Source: Rhodoglobus sp.
Lineage (GTDB): Bacteria; Actinomycetota; Actinomycetes; Actinomycetales; Microbacteriaceae
Length of the DNA stretch: 64,000 nucleotides
Reading direction: 5' to 3'
NCBI GenBank assembly: GCA_025463515.1
Contig: JAODAQ010000044.1
Location: 55,470-119,469, forward strand
Part shown: positions 16,633-24,384 of the stretch, piece after piece
How the letters are laid out: each line of letters starts with the position of its first letter
How positions within the stretch are numbered: the first letter of the stretch is position 1
Notes under the pieces: model-generated
Databases searched by the model: none
The model's input: only the letters and a program-made list of their open reading frames with translations
Told to the model about the DNA's origin: nothing
Translations under genes and position numbers: made by a program

Positions 16633-16674
16633 TGTGCGACGATGATTGAGGTCATACCAGGGGGAAGGGGCGAC

Positions 16675-19600
16675 ATGCGAACGATCGCGGCCCAAACGCG
16701 GGCATCCCGTGCTGTGCGGATGCTCGTGGGGACGATCGTCGCGCTCACGCTCGTCGCGGGCTCCATCGTCGGCGCCTCCCTGATCGCACCCCCCGCGAAC
16801 GCCGTCTCCGGCACGCAGTTCAACCCGGGCATGATCATCTCGGACGCGGACTTCTACAACTCGCGCACGATGTCGACCGCCCAGATCCAGGCGTTCCTCG
16901 ACTCGAAGTACCAGGGCTGCCGCGCCGGCTACACGTGTTTGAAGGACTACCGGGAGACCACGACCACCCGCGCCGCCACCAACCACTGCGACACCTACGC
17001 GGGCGTGGCGAACCAGACCGCGGCGAACATCATCTACTCCGTGGCGATCGCCTGCGGCATCAACCCGCAGGTCCTGCTGGTGATGCTCCAGAAGGAGCAG
17101 GGGCTCATCACGGACACCTGGCCGACCACCGGCCAGTACAACATCGCCATGGGGTTCGGATGCCCGGACACCGCCCCCTGCAATACCGAGTACTACGGCT
17201 TCTACAACCAGGTCTACCGGGCGGCCCGCCAGTTCAAGTCGTACCGGGCCTATCCGGAGGACTGGGCCTATCGCGCCGGGCAGTTCAACACGATCCTCTG
17301 GAACCCGAACACCGGCTGCGGATCGTCCAACGTCTTCATCGAGAACCAGGCCACCGCCGGCCTCTACAACTACACCCCGTACCGCCCGAACGACGCAGCT
17401 CTCGCCAACATGTACGGGACGGGCGACGGTTGCTCGTCGTACGGCAACCGCAACTTCTGGGCGTACTACAACGACTGGTTCGGACCGTACGCGGGCCCGC
17501 CGCCCACGCTCACCTCGAACGCCACGATCGGCGAGCCCTCGACCTACCTCGTCGGCCAGGACATCGCGGGAACGCAGTGGATCTACCCGATCGCGTCCGA
17601 CGGCACGCTCCTCGCCCGTGGGCAGAGCGGTACCGGCTGGACCTCGATGAGCCCCACGATCGCGGTGGGCGACTTCAACGTCGACGGCAAGCAGGACTTC
17701 TTCGCGCGCGACGGCGACACCCTGCTCTGGCGCTACTCGCGCGACAACGCGGGAGGCTGGACGACGCGCGTGCAGGTGGGCAGCGGCTGGCACACCTTCT
17801 CGGCGATCTTCGGCGTGGGGGACTTCGACGGCGACGGCAAGCCCGACGTGATGGCACGGGACACCTCGGGCGCAGTCTGGCTGTACCGTGGCGGCGGTGC
17901 CGCAGGGAACTGGCTCACCAAGACGAGCATGGGCAACGGGTTCAACCAGTACACGCACATCTTCGGCGCCGGCGACTTCGACGGCGACGGCAAGCAGGAC
18001 GTGATGGCCCGCGACACTGCCGGCCTTCTCTGGCTCTGGCCAGGGAACGGCGCCGGCGGCTGGCTCGCCAAGCGCCAGATCGGCTCGGGCTGGAACTTCA
18101 CCGCCATCCTCGGCGCGGGCGACGCCGACGGCGACGGCAAGCAGGACGTGTTCGCGCGCGACGGCGACGGAACCCTCTGGCTGTACTCCGGCAACGGAGC
18201 GGCCGGCAACTGGCTCGGCAAGAAGCAGGTCGCGACCGGCCTGCAGGTGCTCACCACGATGACTGTGGTCAAGCGCTCGTCGACGACCCCGCCGACGTCG
18301 ACTCCGACTCCTACGCCCACTCCGACTCCTACCCCCACGCCCACGCCCACTCCCACTCCTACTCCGACGCCCACCCCGGGCTCCGGCCCCGCGATCCTCG
18401 GGCAGGACTCGTCCGGCCAGTGGGCCTACCCGAGCGATGGCACGGGCTCACTGCTGGCGCGCACCGCACTTGACGCACCCTGGAAGGCCATGGCCTTCGC
18501 GTTCGCAGTGGGTGACTTCAACAAGGACGGTACGCAGGACGTCTTCGCGCGCGACACCTCGAACAGGCTCTGGCGCTATTCCGTGGACTCCGCGGGCACC
18601 TGGGCGGCGCCCGTGCAGATCGGCTCGGGCTGGCAGTTCGACTCGATCTTCGCAGTGGGTGACTTCGATGGCGACGGCAACAACGACGTCATGGCCCGCG
18701 ACCTGTCGGGGCGCCTGTGGCTCTACTCCGGCGGCGGTGCCACGGCCAACTGGCTGTCATCGCGCCAGATCGGTTCGGGCTGGAACGTGTTCACGTCGCT
18801 CAGCGGCGTCGGCGACTTCGACGGCAACGGCAAGCCCGACGTGATCGCCGGGGACGCGACCGGCCGACTTCTCCTCTACACGGGAACGGGCGCGGGCGGA
18901 TGGCAGTCCGCTCGCCAGATCGGCAGCGGGTGGACGTTCACGTACATCGCCGGGGCCGGCGACTTCGACGGTGACGGCAAGCAGGATGTGATCGCCCGCG
19001 ATTCATCCGGCGTGCTGTGGCTGTACCCGGGCAACGGAAGCTCCGGAAACTGGCTGCCGAAGAAGCAGCTCGCGACTGCCTTCCCGAATTTCAAGCAGGT
19101 GTTCGTGCTCCCGACCGGTTCGGCCGGCGGGCCCGCAGCGCCGGCTCCCACGCCGACACCCACCCCCACCCCCACGCCGACACCCACCCCTACCCCCACG
19201 CCATCGGGCAGCGCGCCGTCGATCGTCGGCCAGGACAGCTCGGGACAGTGGACCTACCCCTCCGACGGCGCAGGCACGTTGCTCGCGCGCACCGCGCTGG
19301 ACGCCCCGTGGAAGACGATGAGCACGGTCTTCTCGGTCGGCGACATCAACAAGGACGGCACCGAGGACGTGTACGCGCGTGATTCGGACTACCGGCTCTG
19401 GCGCTACTCGAAGGACTCCAGCGGTACCTGGCTGGCCCCCGTGCAGATCGGCTCCGGCTGGCAGTTCGACCAGATCTTCGCTGCGGGCGACTTCGACGGC
19501 GACGGCAACAGCGACGTGATGGCCCGTGACTCCGCTGGACGCCTCTGGCTGTATCCGGGTGGCGGGTCCAGCAGCAACTGGCTGTCGGCCAAGCAGATCG

Positions 19601-19947
19601 GGGCGGGCTGGAACATCTTCACCTCGATCAGCGGTGTCGGCGACTTCGATGGCGACGGCAAGACCGACGTGATCGCCGCCAATGCGTCGGGCCGCCTCCT
19701 GCTCTACCCGGGCAACGGGTCGGGCGGTTGGAAGGCGTCAGTCCAGATCGGCAACGGGTGGACCTTCCCCTACGTTGCCGGGGCCGGCGACTTCGACGGC
19801 GACGGCAAGCAGGACGTCATCGCGAGAACCTCCGACGGCATCCTCTGGCTCTACCCCGGAAACGGCACCGGCGGCTGGCTCGCCCGTGAGCAGCTCGCTA
19901 CCGGATTCCCGGCCTTCGACCAGCTCTTCGCGCTGCGGAACTCGTAG
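16675..19947 (+). CDS. Secreted FG-GAP beta-propeller protein with TP linkers
   Basis: A 1090-residue exported protein. A positively charged start, a long hydrophobic core and PPANA before VSG form a signal peptide cut near residue 45. Residues about 50-280 are a cysteine-containing module with SDADFYNSRTMSTAQIQAFL, LLVMLQKEQGLITDTWPT and GNRNFWAYYNDWFG; it resembles actinobacterial lysozyme-like modules, with the QKEQG glutamate a possible catalytic residue. Three blocks of four FG-GAP repeats (GDFDGDGKxDV, calcium-binding) follow, separated by Thr-Pro linkers at about 543-568 and 826-843. Blocks two and three are close duplicates. The ATG at 16675 follows a strong purine-rich ribosome site. 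The role is unknown; wall or glycan binding is likely, and the linkers are plausible O-glycosylation sites. Confidence 0.85.
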   Translation: MRTIAAQTRASRAVRMLVGTIVALTLVAGSIVGASLIAPPANAVSGTQFNPGMIISDADFYNSRTMSTAQIQAFLDSKYQGCRAGYTCLKDYRETTTTRAATNHCDTYAGVANQTAANIIYSVAIACGINPQVLLVMLQKEQGLITDTWPTTGQYNIAMGFGCPDTAPCNTEYYGFYNQVYRAARQFKSYRAYPEDWAYRAGQFNTILWNPNTGCGSSNVFIENQATAGLYNYTPYRPNDAALANMYGTGDGCSSYGNRNFWAYYNDWFGPYAGPPPTLTSNATIGEPSTYLVGQDIAGTQWIYPIASDGTLLARGQSGTGWTSMSPTIAVGDFNVDGKQDFFARDGDTLLWRYSRDNAGGWTTRVQVGSGWHTFSAIFGVGDFDGDGKPDVMARDTSGAVWLYRGGGAAGNWLTKTSMGNGFNQYTHIFGAGDFDGDGKQDVMARDTAGLLWLWPGNGAGGWLAKRQIGSGWNFTAILGAGDADGDGKQDVFARDGDGTLWLYSGNGAAGNWLGKKQVATGLQVLTTMTVVKRSSTTPPTSTPTPTPTPTPTPTPTPTPTPTPTPTPGSGPAILGQDSSGQWAYPSDGTGSLLARTALDAPWKAMAFAFAVGDFNKDGTQDVFARDTSNRLWRYSVDSAGTWAAPVQIGSGWQFDSIFAVGDFDGDGNNDVMARDLSGRLWLYSGGGATANWLSSRQIGSGWNVFTSLSGVGDFDGNGKPDVIAGDATGRLLLYTGTGAGGWQSARQIGSGWTFTYIAGAGDFDGDGKQDVIARDSSGVLWLYPGNGSSGNWLPKKQLATAFPNFKQVFVLPTGSAGGPAAPAPTPTPTPTPTPTPTPTPTPSGSAPSIVGQDSSGQWTYPSDGAGTLLARTALDAPWKTMSTVFSVGDINKDGTEDVYARDSDYRLWRYSKDSSGTWLAPVQIGSGWQFDQIFAAGDFDGDGNSDVMARDSAGRLWLYPGGGSSSNWLSAKQIGAGWNIFTSISGVGDFDGDGKTDVIAANASGRLLLYPGNGSGGWKASVQIGNGWTFPYVAGAGDFDGDGKQDVIARTSDGILWLYPGNGTGGWLAREQLATGFPAFDQLFALRNS
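18301..18378 (+). repeat. First Thr-Pro linker (about 13 TP units)
   Basis: Alternating ACN-CCN codons encode a Thr-Pro tract between propeller blocks one and two. Codon choice varies (ACT, ACG, ACC; CCG, CCT, CCC), so the tract is kept at protein level and is not a fresh slippage expansion. Confidence 0.8.
19150..19203 (+). repeat. Second Thr-Pro linker (about 9 TP units)
   Basis: A shorter tract of Thr-Pro codons between propeller blocks two and three of the same protein. The DNA is more uniform (mostly ACC/ACG with CCC/CCG) than in the first linker. Confidence 0.8.
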
Positions 19948-19948
19948 C

Positions 19949-22933
19949 TCAGCGCTTGCGCAGGCTCGCGCGGTTGGCCGCGAAGCTCCTGTGGCGGTAC
20001 ACGTCCAGGAGCGAGCGGACGGCCTCGCTGCGGTAGGGGATCCCCCCGGCCGCGAGCGCGGCGGCGACCTTCGCTCCAAAGGGCGGTGACGATGGATTCC
20101 ACGGCAGCCAGGGAGTGGCATCCTCCGCCATCTGCTCGTCGCGCTCGACGAGGTACGCGATGAACTTCTTGGCGGCGTGGGAGTCGACCTCCCAGGGCGC
20201 GATGCCGACGCGATCGACGTCGTCGGGGCCGAGCAGCTCGCGCACATCGGCGACGAGGCCGTACCGGCTCGTGGCGACGGTCCAGACGGGGATGCCCCGC
20301 GCGCTCGCCTCGAGCCCGACTGTCGAGTCCCAGACGACGACGGCGTCGGTCACGTCGAGAAGCGAGTAGGTGCTCGCCGCGTCGTCATGCCAGATGATCT
20401 GCAGGTCGGGGTGCCGCTTGGCCAGCCAGCGGATGCCCGCCCGCTCCCGCACGAAGCAGTCTTCAGCCTTCGTGGCGAGGTTGGGGTGAACGCGCACGTA
20501 GCAGGCGTAGCCCGCGGCCTCGAACTGCTCGAGCACGATGTCGAACGCCTCGAACTGGGAGTGCCATTCGTGAAGCTGCCACTCCGGCCCGAGAAACTGG
20601 AACTCGTCCTGCGACGAGGTGAAGAAGCCGGCGAGCTTCCGCTCTGATCCGGCGACCGCCGCGATCGCGGGGGGAAGGCTCGTGCTCCACAGCGCGGCGA
20701 ACTCGTTGCTCGAGTCGCGGGAGGGCGCGCGCCTCGAGAGCCAGCGCTCGGCGATGGCGTCCACTTCGGCATCGGTGTAGCGCTCCAGCACGGGTGCCAC
20801 CGCGGACTGCGAGGCGATCCGGTCCTGTGGCGCGTAGCTCTGGAGGTAGCTGCCGTTGGGGGTCTCGCCCTTTTCGAAGTGGAGCACGGCGACGCCGGCA
20901 TCGCGGGCGGCGATCGTCGCCATCTTCTGGTGCGGGAAGCGCCCGTTGGGCAGGTACACGAGGTCGATGCTCGGGTCGGCAGCGAGGATCTCGGTGACAC
21001 CGCGGTAGATCGCACGGCCCTCGCGCGCGAGCGCGTCGGCCGTGCGCGCGACGCGACGCTGGCGGCGGTTCGGCTTGTCGGTGCGGAAGTAGGTGATGAG
21101 CGCCGACTGCACGGCTATGGCGAGCGTCTCCTCGAGCTCGGGTGACAGCGGCTCGCGGTCGCGGACAACGGCGCTCGCGCTCACGGGAACCACCCGCGCC
21201 CCCAGGCCTGCCATGCGGGCGGCGAAGTCGGCACCCGGTTCCGGAAGCCTGAACAGGCGCAGCGCCGTCCGGTCATAGGACGACGTTCCGCCGGCGGCGA
21301 CGGACGAGCCGTCGAGTACGAGGGGGACCCGGCCCTGGGCGACCTCGCGACGGACGTGGTGCTCGCTGATCCGCAGGTAGGCGGGGTCGTAGCCCGCGAG
21401 CATGATCGCCGCGCGGCCGGTGCCGGCGGGCACGGCCGCGGGTGCCTCGGGCACCGCCTCGGGGGTCGATCGAGTGGCGCGTCGACGGGCGAGGTGGCGC
21501 AGGTTGGCGCGCAGCCCGCGATGGCGGTAGGTGTCGGCGATCGACTTGAGCGCCTCCACCGTTCCGGGCGCCCCTCCGGCGACGAGGGTGCTGGCGATCC
21601 GTGCGCCGAGCGGCGGGTGCGCCGGATCCCACGGGAGCCAGGTGCGCACGCTGCTCATGAGGTGCTCGTCCCGCTGGAGGAGGTACGCGATGAAGCGCTT
21701 CGCCCCGGTGGTGTCGACCGTCCACGGCCCGGTCACGAGCTCGTCGAGGTCGCTCTCGGAGAGCACCTCGCGCACGTCGGCGACGAGTCCGTAGCGGCTC
21801 GCGGCAGTCGTCCACACCGGCAGTCCCAGTGCGCTCGCCTCGAGCCCGACAGTCGAATACCACACGACGACGGCCTCGCTCGCCTCGAGGAGGGAGTAGG
21901 TGTTGGCGGGGTCGTCGTGCCAGATGACGACTAGGTCGGGGTGGCGCTCGGCGAGCCAGCGCACGCCGGCGCGCTCGCGCAGGAAGCAGTCGTGCGACTT
22001 GGTGGCGAGGTTCGGGTGCACGCGCAGGTAGCAGCGCACGCCCTGTGACTCGAGACGCGTCATCACACGGTCGAAGGCGTGGAACTGGTTCGTCCACTCC
22101 TGCACCTTCCACTCCGGGCCGAGGAACTCGAACTCGTCCTGCGAGGAGGTGAAGAAGCCGACGAGGCGCTGGCCGTCGCTCGCGAGCGCCGCGATGCGCT
22201 CGGGCAGGCCCTGCGTCCACAGGCCGGAGAACTGGTTGTCCGAGCTGCGCGAGGGCACGCGGCCGTCGAGCCAGCGGTCGGCGATCGCCGTGACCTCCGT
22301 GTCGCTCATGCCCGCGAGCACGGTGTCTACCGCGCCCTGCGACTGGAACCGGTCCTGCGGGGCGTAGGGCTGCAGGTACACGCCGTCGGAGCTCGCGCCC
22401 TTCTCGTAGTGCAGCACGTCGATGTTGCGCGCGAGGGCGGCCAGCTGCGCCATTTTCTGCAGCGGGAACCGGCCGTTGGGAACGTACACGGTACTGACAT
22501 CGGGATGCTCGGCGAGCAGCGCCCCGATGGTGCGGTACGCCCGCCGGCCCTCACTGGCGAGGTCGTGCGCGGCGCGCCCCACGCTCCGCCGTGAACGAAG
22601 CGGGCGGTCGGTGCGGAAGTAGGTGATGAGCGCGCCCTGCACGGCGATCTCGAGAGCCTCCTCGAGATCCTCGGAGAGAAGGTCGTCGGATGCCGTGTCG
22701 GTCTGCACCGCGATGACTTCGGCGCCCAGGGCGGTGAGCCGCTCGGCGAGGTCCTGGCCGGGGTAGGGGAGGCGGAAGAGGCGCAGCGCGCGCCGGTGGT
22801 ATGAATCGGTGGTGGTGGTCGTTACGCGCGTGGCGTCGAGAACGAGCGGATGGCGGCCCGCTGCCGCCTCGAGACGCACGAAGTGCTCGATGATGCGGAG
22901 GTACTCGGGGTCGTATCCCGGAACGATAATCAT
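19949..22933 (-). CDS. Tandem-fused double GT-B glycosyltransferase
   Basis: About 994 residues built from two homologous halves (about 1-480 and 508-994) joined by an Ala/Pro-rich linker. Each half starts with a GYDPxYLRI motif and contains YxPNGRFPxQKMA, GFFTSSQDEFxFLGPEW, YxRVHPNLATK (HP motif) and VVWxSTVGLEA (ST motif) followed by a ROSSMANN-like PVWTxAxSRYGLVADV stretch. HP and ST motifs fit capsule-synthesis and CMP-sugar transferases, and the double layout recalls KpsC. Both halves keep the motifs, so both may be active. The ATG at 22933 is preferred; an in-frame TTG lies at 22957. It ends one base from the convergent beta-propeller gene. Confidence 0.7.
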   Translation of the reverse strand: MIIVPGYDPEYLRIIEHFVRLEAAAGRHPLVLDATRVTTTTTDSYHRRALRLFRLPYPGQDLAERLTALGAEVIAVQTDTASDDLLSEDLEEALEIAVQGALITYFRTDRPLRSRRSVGRAAHDLASEGRRAYRTIGALLAEHPDVSTVYVPNGRFPLQKMAQLAALARNIDVLHYEKGASSDGVYLQPYAPQDRFQSQGAVDTVLAGMSDTEVTAIADRWLDGRVPSRSSDNQFSGLWTQGLPERIAALASDGQRLVGFFTSSQDEFEFLGPEWKVQEWTNQFHAFDRVMTRLESQGVRCYLRVHPNLATKSHDCFLRERAGVRWLAERHPDLVVIWHDDPANTYSLLEASEAVVVWYSTVGLEASALGLPVWTTAASRYGLVADVREVLSESDLDELVTGPWTVDTTGAKRFIAYLLQRDEHLMSSVRTWLPWDPAHPPLGARIASTLVAGGAPGTVEALKSIADTYRHRGLRANLRHLARRRATRSTPEAVPEAPAAVPAGTGRAAIMLAGYDPAYLRISEHHVRREVAQGRVPLVLDGSSVAAGGTSSYDRTALRLFRLPEPGADFAARMAGLGARVVPVSASAVVRDREPLSPELEETLAIAVQSALITYFRTDKPNRRQRRVARTADALAREGRAIYRGVTEILAADPSIDLVYLPNGRFPHQKMATIAARDAGVAVLHFEKGETPNGSYLQSYAPQDRIASQSAVAPVLERYTDAEVDAIAERWLSRRAPSRDSSNEFAALWSTSLPPAIAAVAGSERKLAGFFTSSQDEFQFLGPEWQLHEWHSQFEAFDIVLEQFEAAGYACYVRVHPNLATKAEDCFVRERAGIRWLAKRHPDLQIIWHDDAASTYSLLDVTDAVVVWDSTVGLEASARGIPVWTVATSRYGLVADVRELLGPDDVDRVGIAPWEVDSHAAKKFIAYLVERDEQMAEDATPWLPWNPSSPPFGAKVAAALAAGGIPYRSEAVRSLLDVYRHRSFAANRASLRKR

Positions 22934-22941
22934 GCTGCGTG

Positions 22942-22962
22942 TCAAGAGAACTCCCAAGCCAT
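22942..22962 (-). CDS. Candidate six-residue leader ORF (MAWEFS)
   Basis: ATG-GCT-TGG-GAG-TTC-TCT-TGA lies on the minus strand, ending 8 bases before the ATG of the double glycosyltransferase. A TAGCCT hexamer (22971-22976) sits 8 bases before its ATG, so it would be the first start codon on the mRNA. It may serve re-initiation or attenuation. It is too short to be more than a candidate. Confidence 0.3.
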   Translation of the reverse strand: MAWEFS

Positions 22963-22970
22963 GATCACCA

Positions 22971-22976
22971 AGGCTA
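22971..22976 (-). promoter_or_regulatory. Possible -10 element (TAGCCT) of double-GT gene
   Basis: The same TAGCCT hexamer occurs as a likely -10 at 9861 and 47898. Here it would place the transcript start next to a six-codon leader ORF and give the main gene a leader of about 30 bases. Confidence 0.4.
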
Positions 22977-23061
22977 TCCGTTTATGCACGCGACCCAGCC
23001 GGGGGCCGCATACGCTGGTACCTGCCCACCACGGCCGCACGGGCCGAGAGGAGAGTAACAG

Positions 23062-24384
23062 GTGCCGCGACTAGTCCGACTCGCACGCACACCGGTGCCC
23101 CTCTGGGGCTCGGCGATAGCACTCATCGGCCTCCCGATCCTCGTGAGCGTGCTGGCGATCCCGCTGCGCGTCACGGTCGACGGCATCATGTACGTCTCGA
23201 GCGCCAAGTCGTTCTTCACCGACGATTTCGCGAAGACCTACGCGTGGTTCCGCGAACCGGGCTACCCGTTCTTCCTCTCGGTGGTGCATGCCGTGAGCGA
23301 CCAGGGCTTCCTGCTCATCATCGTGCAGGCCTTCATGCTCGGCGCCGCGGTCTTCATCGGCCTGTACTGCGCGGTGCGCGCGCTCGGCCGCTCGCGGCCC
23401 TCGCTGGGCCTTGTCGCCATCCTCACCCTCCTCATCCTCAATCCGATGTACCTCATCTACAGCGCCCTCGTGCTGCAGCAGGCCCAGTTCGCGTTCCAGC
23501 TCTCCCTCATCGCGCTCTCGCTGTCGTGGGTCATCCGCACGCCGCCGTGGCTGTCGCGGTGGGTGCTCCTGGCCGGCGTGCTCGTGAACTACGCCCTCTC
23601 CGTCTGGACCTCGATCGGCTGGATCTACCTCTCCCTCGTGCCTGTCGCGGCGGTCATCGTGATCACCCTGTGGAAGGCCTTCAGGCGATGGACGCCCCTG
23701 CAGCGCCGCCGCGTCGCGATCCCGGCCCTGGCCGTGCTGTCGGTGGTCACGCTCATCGGCGTGTACCGGCTCGGCCTCCTCACCTACGGGGGGTGGACGA
23801 GCATCCGCGACACGTACTCGGTCGCCGCCGAGGGCATCCCGACACAGGTGATCGCGCCGCTCAGCAAGCTGCCGGGCATCCCGACGCCGTGGCTCTTCGG
23901 GCAGCGGGCGCTCGCGATCATGCACGTCGGCACCGTGCACATCTACACCTATGAGAACGACCTGTTCCTCAACGCCCAGCTCATCCGGGGCTATGCCCAC
24001 GCGGAATGGGATGTCGCGTTCCAGCGGCCCCCCTACAGCGACTTCGCGCTCGGCTACTTCCGCCTCACCGACCCGGTGCCCTTCCTGTTCCGGCCGCTCA
24101 GCATCCTCGCGCGCATCGCGTCGCCGCTGTACTCGGCCGTCTACCTCGCGGCTCTCGTGCCCCCGGTCATCGCGCTCGTGCGCAAGCGGTGGGAGCTGCT
24201 GGTCATCCTCATGGTGCCGTTCTACTTCATCGGGGTGTACGCGGCGTCGAACTCCCCGATCGACAGGTACGGCATCCCCGCCTACGGGCTCGCCTCGATC
24301 GGCGTCGCCGTCGTGATCGCGGCAGTCGTCGACCGCATCGCGCGCCGACGGGAGCGCCGCCGGCCCGTGCCCGCGGAGAGTTAG
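23062..24384 (+). CDS. Polytopic membrane protein, GT-C-like
   Basis: A 440-residue integral membrane protein with about ten hydrophobic spans, the first at residues 14-33. After it comes RVTVDGIMYVSSAKSFF, an extracytoplasmic loop with an acidic residue, as in GT-C mannosyl- and arabinosyltransferases that use polyprenyl-phosphate sugars. REPGYPFFLSVVHAV and a C-terminal SPIDRYGIPAYGLAS are further clues. It starts with GTG behind GAGGAGAGTAACAG. Its TAG is directly followed by the GTG of the acyltransferase, so they form one operon. The GT-C call is a fold-level guess; no family can be named. Confidence 0.6.
   Translation: MPRLVRLARTPVPLWGSAIALIGLPILVSVLAIPLRVTVDGIMYVSSAKSFFTDDFAKTYAWFREPGYPFFLSVVHAVSDQGFLLIIVQAFMLGAAVFIGLYCAVRALGRSRPSLGLVAILTLLILNPMYLIYSALVLQQAQFAFQLSLIALSLSWVIRTPPWLSRWVLLAGVLVNYALSVWTSIGWIYLSLVPVAAVIVITLWKAFRRWTPLQRRRVAIPALAVLSVVTLIGVYRLGLLTYGGWTSIRDTYSVAAEGIPTQVIAPLSKLPGIPTPWLFGQRALAIMHVGTVHIYTYENDLFLNAQLIRGYAHAEWDVAFQRPPYSDFALGYFRLTDPVPFLFRPLSILARIASPLYSAVYLAALVPPVIALVRKRWELLVILMVPFYFIGVYAASNSPIDRYGIPAYGLASIGVAVVIAAVVDRIARRRERRRPVPAES

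Noticed and set aside
18301..19203. The Thr-Pro codon tracts as a CRISPR or DNA-level satellite.
   Set aside because: There are no conserved direct repeats with unique spacers, the unit is six bases, the tracts stay in frame and codons vary, so they are protein linkers.
22940..22945. TTGACA on the minus strand just before the double glycosyltransferase gene, as a -35 box.
   Set aside because: Its -10 would fall inside the coding region, downstream of the start codon, and no suitable hexamer is found there.
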